DNA of 64,000 bases, from contig JAPVLO010001001.1 of assembly GCA_027257055.1 (NCBI GenBank), forward strand, positions 248,001 through 312,000, given 5' to 3'. Below are positions 36,315 to 47,974 of this stretch, in pieces; within the stretch, counting starts at the first letter, position 1; every line of letters starts with the position of its first letter. A program made the translations under genes and the position numbers. Source of the DNA: Cephalopachus bancanus. Its lineage: Eukaryota > Chordata > Mammalia > Primates > Tarsiidae. Below the pieces are notes generated by a model. It saw only the letters and a list, made by a program, of their open reading frames with translations. It did not search any database and was not told the DNA's origin.

Positions 36315-37330
36315 AGGGGCTGGCTCTGGCCCCAGAAAACAAAAGGGGCAGCTTCCATCATGAACGTGTTCATTCTTAAATCCAACACAGAGTTCATTTG
36401 AGCCATCCCAGTTAGTGCTGTCCTCTACCTCTGTTCCCCACCTGCAATAATATTAACCCCGGATGTCCTGGAAAGCCCAATTCTTATAGGAGCAAAAGGC
36501 CCTCTCCCAGAAAAAATAGTGGGAGTAATACTAGGCAATACTAGTAATACTAAGCTCCTTATCTTAGCCAGGAATTACCATTATTCCTGGAGCGGTGGAT
36601 TTGGATTACACAAGAGGAATCCAGGTGCTTGTCACTCCCCCTAACAAAATTGTACAGTTTTACAATTGTCAGAGAATAGCCCAGTTGCTGCTACAGCCTT
36701 ATGCCAAGGTACATAAAACTTTAAATAGCTTGCCAAGGGGTGACTCTGAATTTCGCTCTAGCAATGTTGGTTTTGGGGTTCTGGAGATGACAAATTCTAG
36801 ACACTTAAAACCTTACATATTCAAGGAGTTAACATTAAATACCTATTGGTAACAGCAGCCAATGTATCATGCATTGATGGGAAAGATTTGCCTGCTTCAT
36901 GATCTACCCAAACAGCAACTTCGGGACTCATAGGCATTGGTCGAGCACCCTCAGTAGACAAAAGCTCTAAAACTTTAAATTGGACAGACCATGAGACTTT
37001 AGGAACATTTTGCCCATATGTCCTTCCAGCTATCCTCATTACATTATGTTTAAGAGACATTCTTGCTCAATTGGGCATGCTTTTATACAGCCCTAATAAA
37101 ATAGTTTCACCACAAATGCTACAAATGAGCTTTGAGCCCTTTATTGGACCTTAAAAAATGGACAGGGAATGCAGGAACTTAAGTTAATGAAAAGACAAAC
37201 TGAGCTGGTATGGCCTACTCAAATTTATCCTAGGGGCCATTGTTCCCAAGACTGCCAACCCTATTACCTGGTGAGCTGATGAACTGGATTAAGTGGAACA
37301 ATGGCCCATGCACTCAAAAAAGGTTAAGGC
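36315..37330 (+). pseudogene. pro: U6 pro: dUTPase-protease remnant, active site lost
   Basis: Motif 2 is disrupted by a short duplication of ATACTAGGCA-like sequence at 36525-36552. Motifs 3 and 4 are open at 36595-36852 (DLDYTRGIQVLV; CQRIAQLLLQP). The protease box reads VTAANVSCIDG near 36849-36880, so the catalytic Asp and the Gly are lost. The unit carries the TTTTACAA dUTPase variant. The G-patch is largely destroyed. Confidence 0.86.
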
Positions 37331-37349
37331 AGCCCCAAAACTAGTCTAG

Positions 37350-38585
37350 CAACAGTAGGAGGTGGGTCATATAAAGCCTTCCACTATCACTTCGGAATGG
37401 CAACCACTAGCACCTAAACACTCCTATTTTTGCCATTAAGACAAAATCTAGTAAATATGAATTTTACAGGATTTGAGAGCTTTTAACGCTACTGTGGAAG
37501 CCATGGGAGCTTTGCAGCCTGGACTCCTATCCCCAGTCACTATACCTGTTAACTTTAATATTACAGTCATTGATTCACATGATTTTTTTTCTCTACTACA
37601 CTATTAAGCCCAGATGATTGTAAACAATGTTACTTTAGTTTACTGTCCGAGAATTTAAAGCAACCAATTTCAAATATATCAATGCAAAGTTCTGCCAAAA
37701 TGAATGAAAACAGCCCTACCTTGTGCCAGAATTATGTGGACGCTGGTTTACAATGTTTTCGAAGCCAATATCCTAATCCCTATTTAATTCATTATATGGA
37801 TGACGTTTTACTGGCACATGGAAATCTTGCCTTTTTACATGAATTTCTTAATGAAACTGACTGCTCTCAGTGATTGCAGTTTAATAATTTCTCCTGAAAA
37901 ATTTCACTTCAATCCTACTTTCACATATCTTAACCATGTGTTAAACACACAAAATGTAATTCACCAACATTTACAATTACTAAAAGTTCACTTGGTGATA
38001 CTTAATGATTTCCAAAAATTGTTGGGAGATAATAATCAGATTAAATCTTATTAACATATCACAATGGTAGACGTATATCCTTTTTTCAATATTTTACAGG
38101 GGGATTGTTCTCCCAATTCTGAGAGAATTGGCACATCAGTGACCAAGGAAGCATTATCCCTTGGGAAAAGGCTATTGAGTCTCAAAAAGTTAAAAGAGTA
38201 GATTCCCACTGACCTTAGGACTTATTATTCTGGCCACTATCTGCAATCCCACAGGATGTCTGTGACAAGAAGGACCAATGGAATGGCTCCATCTGTCAGT
38301 AACCTCTAAAATAATATTGGATTCCTATCCCTAGTTAGTAGTTTGACTAATAACTAAAGGGAGACAAAGAAGTATTGAATTGTTTGGACATGATCTTCAT
38401 AATATTGTTATTCCTACAGAGAAACTTCAATTTCAAACTTTGTTTTAAGCTAGTTACTATTGTCAATTTGCATGAACTGATTATAGAAAAACTTCTTTAT
38501 TTCAAGCTCAAACCAAACATGTTATTAATAAAATTTTTCCTGTGAATGACACGCTTACTCACCTCCCATTTGCTTTTAAGATAAT
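37350..38585 (+). pseudogene. pol: U6 pol: reverse transcriptase remnant with YMDD
   Basis: The fingers are degraded near 37430-37470. The frame open at 37682-37873 contains a complete YMDD at 37793-37804 (HYMDDVLLAHG). The thumb/connection frame is open at 37800-38054, offset from the YMDD frame. Small indels break both. There is no RNase H. Confidence 0.88.
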
Positions 38586-38599
38586 TCAGCCTTTAAAAT

Positions 38600-40190
38600 T
38601 ATAAAGCGTTGTGTTTAATGTCTTCTCTCAAGTTTATTTTTTTTTGAGTTGGAGTCTCATCCTGTTGACAAGACTGGAGTGCAGTGACCTCTCTTGCCCA
38701 CCACCAATTAAACCTGCTGGGCTATGGCAATCCTTCCACCACAACCTTCCAAGTAGCCATAATTAGAGACATGAGCTACTATACCTGGCTGATTTTTTAA
38801 ACTTATTGTAGAGATGAGGTCTCACTGCCCAGGCCTGTATCAAAACCCTGGGTTCAGGCAATCCACTCACCTCAGACTCCCAAAGTTGCATCATTAAAGG
38901 CTGAGACACTGAACCCAGCTCAAGTTTTCAACCATTAGAGTCCAACTCAGAGCAATCATAGAAAATATTGGTGGATTTAAATACTGATGCCTATGGGAGT
39001 TGATCCCAGCTTAGTCACAAGAACTGCACCATCAATTGGTATAGCAATCTGGTCTCCTAATAAAAGCAAAAAAGACTGGTTGCTCATCCAGCAAGATACT
39101 GGGTAACCAAAGTGGAGAGAGTGCATTTATGGATCTAAAGTAAATTATTCCATACCTGTTGAAAAGTATAACAACGAACATTGGAAATAAACAAATTGTT
39201 TAACCTTACTTATGGGGGGTTCTTGCTTCACTGAAACCCATTTTTTAGACCGACCATTTGGGGAATTTATACATATAAAATAAGAGCTTGTTTACAATCT
39301 CCATGTGTTTTTATCGTATGGAATGATTATCACATTGTAAAAATTATTCACCTCAATGATATGTATTCCATACCCTATCAAAATTGTATTCTCACAAATT
39401 GTTTAACTGATACTTATTATAAAGATTTTCTAACTCTTAAACCCCATACTTGGTAGTCCCAGTGCAGCTGTCATCTCACTGGAATGATAAATATGCTAAA
39501 AAGATTGTAAGAGATTAACTCTATTTTGGAGAATAGACATAAAAGACTTCTAGTTACTAGTGTCTTCGGAAGTACAGCCCTAATAGTTATGGCTACTTCA
39601 GTAACAGTTGCACCTGTGGCTCTAGCTCAGTAAATTTATAAGTCTACTTTTGCTAATTAGTTCATTAAGAATGTTTTTATAACCTTAGCTCCCAAGAGAT
39701 TATTGACTAAAAGCTGGAGAGCAGAGTTAATGACATGCAAGAAGCATTTTTACATGTAGGACAAGATTTGTGATCTTCAACATTAGGTTGGCTCTTCAAT
39801 GTCAATCTGATTTTAAATGTCTTTGCCTCACACCTTTAAAGGTAAATAAATCTGTCCACACATGAGTCAAGATTAAAAATCATATTCTTGTAGTTTAGAA
39901 TCATTCAAACTTGAGTATAGACCTTACTAAATTTCACCAAAAAATCCTAGACCTTATCATTGCTGAAAAGCAATTATGGTCTACTGAATTGGGTGTTCTA
40001 TATTTAATAATATTTCTTCATTCATTAATCAAAAATCATTGATGTCTATATTCATCAATGTGGGAGTTTGAGGAGCAGTTATAATTTTGTTACTTTGTCT
40101 ACTTCCTATCATCTTCAGAGTGATAAAGAAGAGAATATCTCAGCTCCACACGAAGTTCCAGGGTTTTGTGCTTTAAAAAAAAAAAAACAG
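38600..40190 (+). pseudogene. env: U6 env remnant, Alu at its 5' edge
   Basis: The Alu at 38636-38918 interrupts the segment just upstream of SU. SU sequence (YWWI, MPMGVDPSL in broken frames) spans about 38970-39180. The cysteine cluster is near 39377-39405, the fusion-peptide-like stretch near 39560-39625, the TM ectodomain at 39785-39990, and the membrane anchor near 40060-40120. No open stretch of note survives. The tract before LTR 7 is A12 followed by CAGGGAGA. Confidence 0.82.
38636..38918 (-). mobile_element. Alu-type SINE (copy 9), old
   Basis: Minus-strand dimeric Alu, visibly the most diverged of the eleven; most CpG positions are lost. TSD CTCAAGTTT occurs at 38627-38635 and 38919-38927. 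Its greater decay suggests an earlier insertion than copies 4 and 5. Confidence 0.9.
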
Positions 40191-40195
40191 GGAGA

Positions 40196-41166
40196 TATAG
40201 GCAGTTGGCTATGGAGGCCCACTTAGCATTGGGGATAAGGGAGGACCGTGGACCTCAAAACCACTAGGATGCATTCTGGAGCTGTTGACTCCATTTCCTC
40301 GCCCTTTTTCCACTTGGCACAAACAACCATGAAAGCCTCTTGCTCGCTCTAACAGAGGACTCTAAAAGCACAGCTGACTTTGGAGTCTTTGTTCCCAATT
40401 CCATGGTTTTTGTGTGTGTGTGTGGTTGTTTGAAAAAAAAAAATTACCTTAATTTAGAGTCACATAAGGACACACTGCATGTCACAGTTTGTTTTGATCT
40501 ATTTTTAGAAATGTATAGATACAGATCCTACAAAATAGTTTATATAGTTTACAAAAATTTAAGTAACCATTTTTTTTTAGAAGTATTTTTAGTGCAGTTT
40601 GATTTCGGGGGGGACAGTGAGGTTTGAATCAGGCTAGGTGTTGCTAGGAGTGTATAACCATAACAGCAATTGTTTTAATAAACACTAGTTTCAATTAGTA
40701 CAGATATTAGAAGTTAATAATTCACCATCGTGGTTTCTAGTTTAGACATTGAGTGAAGTTAGTTCAAGGTGATATAGTTGTAATGCAATTAAGGGCACAT
40801 AAGAAACTGGTTTGGGAAACATTAAGGTAGCATAAGATACAAAAAGGCTATTTGTTGTTGTTCCTCCTCATGTTCTTCCTTAGATTCTTCTTTATGTATG
40901 ATAAACCATTTGCTTGAGAATGGAGGGTGTTCTGTGTTCACCTGGACCTTTTCATGTGAAAGGCACATGCTATCTTTAGTTCCCATGATGATAACTTTTA
41001 AGAGTTTTGGAATAAAAGACCTGGAGTTACACCCGTTCTAAGTCTTCTGCTTACTAAGCAAGAGTCCAGTCCCTTTCTCTCAGTTCAGTGTCTTCTTTCT
41101 TTTGTAAATCTCCAATACTGTCACACCAGAAAGAGACCCCAGAACCTTGCAGGGCAAGAGGACTCA
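40196..41166 (+). mobile_element. LTR 7
   Basis: 971-bp LTR with a mutated start (TATAGGCAG; the TG has become TA). The 3' end is degraded. The PBS position is at 41169 (TATCACCTAAACCTGGGG), and the donor GGTAAGC is kept near 41195. A TG microsatellite lies at 40410-40422. Confidence 0.89.
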
Positions 41167-41322
41167 ATTATCACCTAAACCTGGGGCCCTGGTAAGGTAA
41201 GCATTTTTTAGTTTCAGGAGGGCTAGGAACTTATCCAAGGGTACTTCAACCCTTCTGTAGAGACAGCCAGAAAGATGATGGCTAAGGATTATTTTTTGTA
41301 ATGCCAGTCCCATGACACAACC

Positions 41323-41558
41323 ATGGGCCAGAGCGAATCTAAGCAACAACAAATATTCATCAGTATAGTAAATAATACGTTGTCTAAACATGGAACTATT
41401 GTTTCCTCTAATAATCTAACCCTCTTTTTGCTTTTTGTGCAGAAAAGTATTGTCACCTGAGGACTTACAGTAGATTTGGATACCTCAGCCAAATTAGGGG
41501 AAAAATTAAAAATATATCACACAGAGCATTGTCCTGAGAAACTGCCATTTGATGCTTT
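41323..41558 (+). pseudogene. gag: U7 gag remnant: MA N-terminus only
   Basis: The MA ATG is at 41323 (MGQSESKQQQIFIS). After the shared frame lesion, mid-MA sequence continues to GATGCTTTG near 41557 and then joins TTCAGGGAAAGATCC, which lies after NC in other units. The deletion removes the MA C-terminus, the AT-rich stretch and NC, roughly 600 bp, and is unique to U7. Confidence 0.86.
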
Positions 41559-41569
41559 GTTTCAGGGAA

Positions 41570-42454
41570 AGATCCAGAGGGTCTGGCCTTGGCCCATGAT
41601 ACAATAGGGGCAGGTTCCACCATGAATGCATTCATTCCTTTAATATATCACAGAGCTCATCTGACCCCCCCCCCCATTTAGTGCAGGATTCGACCTCTGT
41701 TCCCCAACTGCAGTAATATTAACCCCGCATGTCCTGGTAACCCCAATCCTTATAGGAGTAAAGGGCCCTCTACCAGAAAAAACTGTGTGGAATACTAGGC
41801 AGAAACTCCTTGTCTTAGCCAGGAATTTCCATTATTCCTGGAGTGGTGTATTGGGATTACATTGGGGGAATTCAGGCACATGTCGCTTCCCCTAATAAAA
41901 CTTTACAGTTTAACAAAGGTCAGAGAATAGCCAGTTGCTGCTCCAGCCTTATTACAAAGTATGTAAAACTGTAAATAACCTGCTTAATAGTGACTCTGGA
42001 TTTGGCTCTAACAATGTTGCTTTTTCAGTTCTGGAGATTAATAATTCTAGACCTTTAAAACCTTATATTTTCAAGGAGTTAACATTAAAGGCTTATTGGA
42101 CACAGGAGCTGATGTAACTTGCATTGCTGGGAAAGATTGGTCTTCCTCATGATCTACTCAAATAGCACTCTCTGGATGCATAAGTATTGGTTGAGAGCCC
42201 TCAGTGGTCAAAAGCTCTAAAAGTTTAAATTGGACAAACCATGAGACTTTAGGAACATTTTGCTCTTTCCAACTATTCCCTTTACGTTATGGGGAAGAGA
42301 CATTCTTGCTTAAATGAGCATGCTTTTATAAAGCCCTAATAACAAAGTTTCAGCACAAATGCTACAGATGGGCTGTGATCCCTTTAAGGGACTTGACAAA
42401 AATGGACAGGGAAAGCAGGAACCTGTACAAGTTAATGAAAAGATAGACTGAGCT
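41570..42454 (+). pseudogene. pro: U7 pro remnant, cut by an inversion
   Basis: A C9-10 run at 41665-41674 lies just before dUTPase motif 1 (near 41680-41705). Motif 4 onward is open at 41935-42117. The protease box DTGADVTCIAG starts at 42099, with both aspartates. The G-patch reads MGCDPFKGLDKNGQG near 42367-42412. The sequence stops matching pro at about 42454, where the inverted segment begins. Confidence 0.87.
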
Positions 42455-42672
42455 GGAATATGAGAACAAAGACTCTGAATTCAGCTGTGTTCATTCTGCT
42501 TTCAGAGTCCTCTGTTAGAGCCAGAAAGAGGTATACCTGGTTGTTTGTGCCAACTGGAAAAAGGGGGAGGGAATGAAGTCAACACCTCTTGAATGTATCC
42601 TAGTGGTTTTGGGGTCCATGGTCCCCCCTGATCCCTAACATTCAGTGGGCCTCCGTGACCAGCTGCCAAAAT
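42455..42672 (-). mobile_element. Inverted 5' fragment of an array LTR
   Basis: Minus-strand copy of the first roughly 218 bp of the LTR. On the minus strand it begins TTTTGGCAGCTGG at 42672 and ends at the inversion breakpoint, 42455. Confidence 0.88.
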
Positions 42673-42679
42673 GTCCCCT

Positions 42680-43935
42680 TTTTTTATTTTTAAGCCCCAA
42701 ACCCTGGATCTCCGTGTGGAGCTGAGATATGCTCTTCTTTAGTACTCTGAAGATGCTGGGAAGTAGAAAAAGCAACAAAAGTATATCTGTGCACAAATTC
42801 CCACATTGATGAATATACACATCAATGATTTTTGATTAATGAATAAAGAAATATTACTAAATAAAGAATGGGCCTATTCAGTAGACCAGAGTTGTTTTTC
42901 AGCAACCATAAGGTCTAGGATTTCTTGGTGAAATTTAGTAAGTTCTATATTCAAGTCTGAATGATTCTGAACTACAAGAATATGATTTTTAAACTGGTCT
43001 TTACAGCTTTATTTACCTTTAAAGGAGTGATGGAGAAACATTTAAACTCAGAGTGACATTGAAGAGCCAACAGAATTTTTAAAATCCCAGGTTCTTATCC
43101 TACAGTTACAAATGCTACTTGCAAGACATTAACTCTGCTCTCCAGCTTCTAATCAAAAATCACCTGGATAGATTAGGCTATAAAAACATTCATAATTAAC
43201 TAATTACCAAAAGTATACGTGTAAACTTCCTGAGCTAGAGCCACAGGTGCAACAGTTACCAAAGTAGCCATAGCTTTTAGGGCTGTAGTTCAGAAGACAC
43301 AAGTATTAGAAAACTTTTATGTCTAGTATCCAAAATAGAGTTAATCTCATAAAATTTTTGTAAACCATATTTATCATTCCAGCAGGATGACAGCTGCAAT
43401 GGGACTACCAAGTGTGGGGTTTGTTTAAGAATAAAAAAATCTTTATAATAAATATCAGTTAAAAAAATTGAGAATACAATTTTCACAGGGTATAGAATAC
43501 ATATCATTGTGGTGATTAATTTTTACAATGGGATATCCATTCCATACAAGAAAAATATATGGAGGTTGAAACAAGCTCTTTATTATAAGTATGAAATCCG
43601 CCAAAGGGTCGGGCTAAAACAATGGGCTTCAGGGCAGCAAGGGCCCTCCATAAGTAAGTTTAGACAACTTTTTTTTTCCAATAGTAGTTGTTATTGTTTT
43701 TCAACAGGTATGGAATAGTTTACTTTAGATCCATAAATGCCTTCTCTCCACTTTGGATACCCAGTGACTTGCTGGATGAGCAACCAGTCTTTTTTGCTGT
43801 TATTAGGAGATGAGATTGCTATACTAATTGTCGTGCAGATCTTGTGGATAAGCTGGGATCAACTCCTACAGTCATCAGTATTTCAATCCACCAATAGTAT
43901 CTATGATTGCTCTGAGTTGAACTGTTAATGGCTAA
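42680..43935 (-). pseudogene. env: U7 env remnant on the minus strand
   Basis: Read on the minus strand, SU starts near 43900. The SU C-terminus is open at 43277-43507 (YYKDFFILKQTPHLVVP). The TM ectodomain is near 42870-43075, and the anchor and tail are open at 42635-42820 (ILLLLFLLPSIFRVLKKS). It has no Alu. Order and content are those of a normal unit; only the orientation differs. Confidence 0.86.
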
Positions 43936-43989
43936 AATCTTGAGGTAAGACAATAAGCGTGAAGCTTTATAATTATTAAAGGTTGACTT

Positions 43990-44703
43990 GTCCTAAAAAC
44001 AAATGAGATGTGAGTAAGAGTGTCTTTAGTAGGAAAAGTTATTATTAATAAAATGTTTGGTTTGAGCACAAAATAAAGCAGGTTTTCTATAATCAGGTCA
44101 TGCAAATTGTCAATGGTAACTAATTTAAAACAAAGTTTGAAATTGAAGTCTCTCATAAGAATAACAATATTCCGAAGATCATGTCCAAATAATTCAACAA
44201 ACTTTCGTCTCCCTTTAGTTATTAATCAGCCTACTAATTAGGGATAGGAATCCAATATTGTTTTACAGGTTACTGACAGATGGAGGAATCCATTGGTTCT
44301 TCTTGCCACAGATATCCTGTGTGATTGTGGAGAGTGCCCAGAATAATTAAGTACTTAGGAAGGTGGGAATCTACTCTTTTAATTTTTTGAGACTCAATAG
44401 CCTTTTCCACAAGGGACAATTCTTCCTTGATCTTTGATGTGATAATTCTCTCAGTATTGGTAAAAAATCCCCATGTAAAATATTGCACAAAGGATTTACG
44501 TGCACCGTGGTGATATGTAAATAAGATTTAATCCTATGTATATCTCCCAACAATTTTTGGAAATCATTAAATACCACCAAGTAATCTTTTTGTAATTCTA
44601 AAGGTTGGTGACTTACCTTTTGTGTGTTTAACACACGGTCAAGATTAGTGAAAGGAGGATTGGTTTGAGTTTTTTTCAGGAGAAATTTTTAAACGGCAAT
44701 CAA
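43990..44703 (-). pseudogene. pol: U7 RT connection region on the minus strand
   Basis: It covers sequence from just after the RT active site to the end of the pol remnant. Minus-strand open stretches are 44371-44634 (NDFQKLLGDIHRIKSYL) and 44270-44488. The YMDD segment itself is not included: homology ends at the breakpoint near 44703. The splice-acceptor-like pyrimidine tract is at about 43993-44015 on the minus strand. Confidence 0.86.
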
Positions 44704-44915
44704 TGGTCTACTGAATAGGCCCATTCTTTATTTAGTAATATTTCGTTATTCATTAATCAAAAATCATTGATGTCTATATTCATCAATGTGGGAATTTGTG
44801 CACAGATATACTTTTGTTGCTTTTTCTACATACCAGCATCTTCAGAGTGCTAAAGAAGAGCATATCTCAGCTCCATACAGAGTTCCAGGGTTTTGGGCTT
44901 AAAAATAAAAAAACC
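44704..44915 (+). pseudogene. env: U7 env TM tail on the plus strand
   Basis: Plus-strand env resumes with TCTACTGAATAGGCCC and covers the end of the TM ectodomain, the membrane anchor and the cytoplasmic tail, then the tract AAAAAAACCGGGA before LTR 8. It duplicates, in opposite orientation, the env tail at 42673-42887. Confidence 0.85.
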
Positions 44916-44921
44916 GGGACA

Positions 44922-45893
44922 TTTTGGCAGCTGGTCATGGAGGCCCACTGAATGTTAGGGATCAGGGAGGACCATGGACCCCAAATCCACTAAGTTACAT
45001 TCAAGAGGTTTTGACTTCATTCCCTTCCTCTTTTTCCACTTGGCACAAACAACCAGGTATACCTGGTTGCTGGCTCTAACAGAGGACTCTGAAAGCAGAA
45101 TGAACACAGCTGAATTCGGATTCTTTGTTCCCATATTCCACCGTTATTTTTTGTGGTTGTATTTAAACAATATAAGTTTAATTTTGAGTCACATTAGGAG
45201 ACAGTGCATGTCACAGAGTCTCTTGATCTTATTTGAGAAATGTAGGGATATAGGTCCTAGAAAACAATTTATACAGATTAAGAACATTTAACTAACCATT
45301 TTCTTTTAGAAGTATGGTTAGTGCAGTTTGATTTCAGGAGGCCAGTGAGATTTGCTTTAGAACAGCTTGTGGTAGGAGAGTGTAACCATAGCAGCAAATG
45401 TTTTAATAAAAACTAGTTTCAAATAGTACAGATTTTATAAGTTAATAATTCACCATGTTGGTTTCTGGTTTAGACATTGAGTGAAGTTAATTCAAGGTGA
45501 TGTTGTTGTAATACAATTAAGGGCACATAAGAAACTGTTTTAGGGAACATTAAGGTAGCATTACATACAAAATGACAATTCGTGATTTTTCCTCCTCATG
45601 TTCTTCTTTATGTTCTTCTTCATGTATGATAAAACATTTGCTTAGAGTGGGGGTTGTCCTTTGTTCAGCTGGCCCTGTTCATGTGAAAGGCACATGGTAC
45701 CTTTTGTTCCTGTGATGGTAAATTTCTAGAGTTTTGGGATAAATGCCTTGGGATTACACCCATTCAAAGGCTTCTGCTTAATAGACAGGAGTCCAGTCCC
45801 TTTCTCTCTCTCCAGTGTCTTCTTTCTTTTGTAAATTGGCAACATTGTCAATCTGGAAGCGACCCAAGAACATTGCAGTGCAGAACGCCCGCA
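44922..45893 (+). mobile_element. LTR 8
   Basis: 972-bp LTR with a mutated start (TTTTGGCAGC) and an intact GCCCGCA end. The PBS is at 45896 (TAGCGTTTAAACCAGGGG). Splice donor AGGTAAGC is intact, with GT at 45924. Its first roughly 217 bp form part of the right arm of the fold-back. Confidence 0.92.
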
Positions 45894-46050
45894 ACTAGCG
45901 TTTAAACCAGGGGTCCTGGAGAGGTAAGCTTTATTTAGTTTCAGGACTGCTAGGAAATTTTTCAAGGGTGCTGCAGACCCTTCTTTAGAGACAGCCAGAA
46001 AGAAGATGGGTAAGGATAACTTTTTGGAGTGCCAGACCCATGTCACAACC

Positions 46051-46940
46051 ATGGGCCAGAGCGAATTTAAGGAACAACAAATACTCATCAGTATAGTAAA
46101 GAATACATTGTCTAAACGTGTAATTTAGGTTTCTTCAAACAATCTAGCCCTCTTTTTGCATATTGTGCAGAAAAATATTGTTTCCCGAGAATGATATGGT
46201 AGATTTGGATACCTGGGGTAAAGTTGGGGAAAAACTAAAATTGTATTTCGCAGAGCATGGTCTTGAGGAAGTGCCATCTGATGCTTTGCCTTGTGGAAAT
46301 CAATTAAAGATGCTTAAATCCACAGCAGGATTATGAGAAATTTCCTTCCAAAGATGTCACTAGTGATGATGAGGATGAAGAATTTTTTGCTACTGCTTTG
46401 ACATCCCCTTTATATGATGACAAGTTATCTCCACAAATAAGGCTGAATTGGTGGATACAGTCATAAAGTATCATAAGCAGAAATATTTTAATAATGTTTC
46501 TTCACCTCTTTCTAATGTTTTCCTTTAAGGGTTGAGAATACTGAAATAAAGCCTGGAGATAGATACATTTTTCCTTTTCATAAAGGGTTCAGGAAGCTAG
46601 AGGTGAAATAAGTAAAATATATAAGTAACATATAAGTAATATATGTAAAATTATAAGGAATATAAATAGTATATATAAGGAATATATAAATAATTAAAAC
46701 ACAAGTATATAAGTAATAAGCAAAAGAATATCTCCTTACACTCTTGTTTGAATTGTGTGGCAATTCGGATATTTTATTACAGTCTGTCTTGCTAAGCAAG
46801 GTATGACTACTTTACAGGGCACACCATCACCAGCTATTGGGGATCCTCGACCAAAAACACTGTGTCCTAAATGTCACAAAGGCTGTCATTGTGTAAAGAG
46901 TGTCAGTCTAAATTTTACAGAAATGGCACTCCCTTAATTC
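46051..46940 (+). pseudogene. gag: U8 gag remnant with well-kept NC
   Basis: The MA ATG is at 46051 (MGQSEFKEQQILIS). The shared MA stop TGA is CGA here, yet the frame is broken by other changes. AT-rich sequence lies at about 46598-46735. NC is open at 46755-46937: first knuckle remnant QFGYFITVC, second CPKCHKGCHCVKS, the best kept CPKC knuckle with U10. Capsid is absent. Confidence 0.86.
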
Positions 46941-46959
46941 AGCAACAAGTCATCCTGGC

Positions 46960-47960
46960 TCATGGAAACAACCAGAGGGACTGGCTCCGGCTCCAGATAA
47001 CAAGAGGGGCAGCTTCCACCATGAATGTGTTCACTCTTTAATCCATCACAGAGCTCATCTGAGCCACTCCAGTTAGCGTACGACTCTACCTCTGGTCCCC
47101 AACTGCAATAATTTTAACATCGGATGTCCTGGGAACCAGTATTCTTATAGGAGTAAAGGGCCCTTTCCCAGAAGAAATAGTAGGAGTAATACTAGGCAGA
47201 AGTTCCTTGTCTTAACCAGTAATTTCCATTATTCCTGGAGTGGTGGATTTGGATTTCACGGGGGGAATCCAGGTGCTTGTCGCTCCCCCTAATAAAGCTG
47301 TAGAGTTTACCAAATGTCAGAGAATAGCCCAGTTGCTGTTCCAGCCTTAGTACAAAGCACATAAAACTGTAAATAACATACCCAGTGTTGACTACCAATT
47401 TGGTCTAGCGATGTTGCTTTTTGGGTTCTGAAGATTACTTGCTGTAGACCTTTAAAACCATATATATTCAAGGAGTTAACATTGAAGGCTTATTGGATAC
47501 AGGAGCCCATGTATCTTGCATTGCTGGAAAAGATTGGCCTGCTTCATGATCTATTGAAATAGCACGTTCGGGACTCATAGGCTTTGGTCGAGCACCCTCA
47601 GTAGTCAAAAGCACTAAAATTTGTAATTGGACAAACAGTGAGACTTTAGGAACCTTTTGCCCATATGTCATTCCATCTATCCCCTTTACATTATGTAGAA
47701 GAAACATTCTTGCTCAAATAGACTTGCTTTCATATAGCCCTAATAGCAAAGTTTCAGCACAAATGCCACAAATGGACTATGATCCAATTAAGACTTGGCA
47801 ATAATAGACAGGGAATGCAGGAACCTATCTAATGAAAAGAAAAACCGAGCTGGTCTTGCCTACTCAAATTTATCATAGGGCCATTGTTCCAAAGATTGCC
47901 AACCCTATTACCTGGTAAGCTGACGAGACTGTTTATGAGGAACAATGGTCCATGCATTCA
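46960..47960 (+). pseudogene. pro: U8 pro: dUTPase-protease remnant
   Basis: dUTPase motif 1 is near 47075-47105, motif 2 near 47190-47210, and motif 3 (DLDFTGGIQVLV) near 47247-47280. The protease box is DTGAHVSCIAG at about 47495-47527: catalytic Asp kept, second Asp to His. The G-patch is damaged (MDYDPI near 47773). Confidence 0.87.
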
Positions 47961-47974
47961 GAAAAGGTTAAGGC

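Larger units (their letters stand above)
42455..45138. repeat. Fold-back inverted repeat: arms 42455-42887 and 44704-45138
   Basis: The left arm (433 bp, minus-oriented LTR start plus env tail) is the reverse complement of the right arm (435 bp, plus-oriented env tail plus LTR 8 start). The arms share variants not seen in other units, such as GACATTTTGGCAG at the LTR start, CCAGGTATACCT, CATTCAAGAGGT and TTTGTGCACAGATATAC. The loop (42888-44703) is env and RT sequence in minus orientation. The arms are visibly more alike than unrelated units are. Confidence 0.85.

Noticed and set aside
40405..40425. TG microsatellite
   Set aside because: Only about six repeats in LTR 7, at a position where other LTRs have TTGTTGTT; simple slippage.
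41660..41676. C run as a regulatory or G-quadruplex site
   Set aside because: A single homopolymer of about 10 bases in one unit; other units have CCACCCCAG here, so slippage is enough.
42455..44703. A separate provirus inserted on the minus strand
   Set aside because: It has no LTR pair and no TSD, and its arms share private variants with LTR 8 and the env tail, so a local inverted duplication explains it better.
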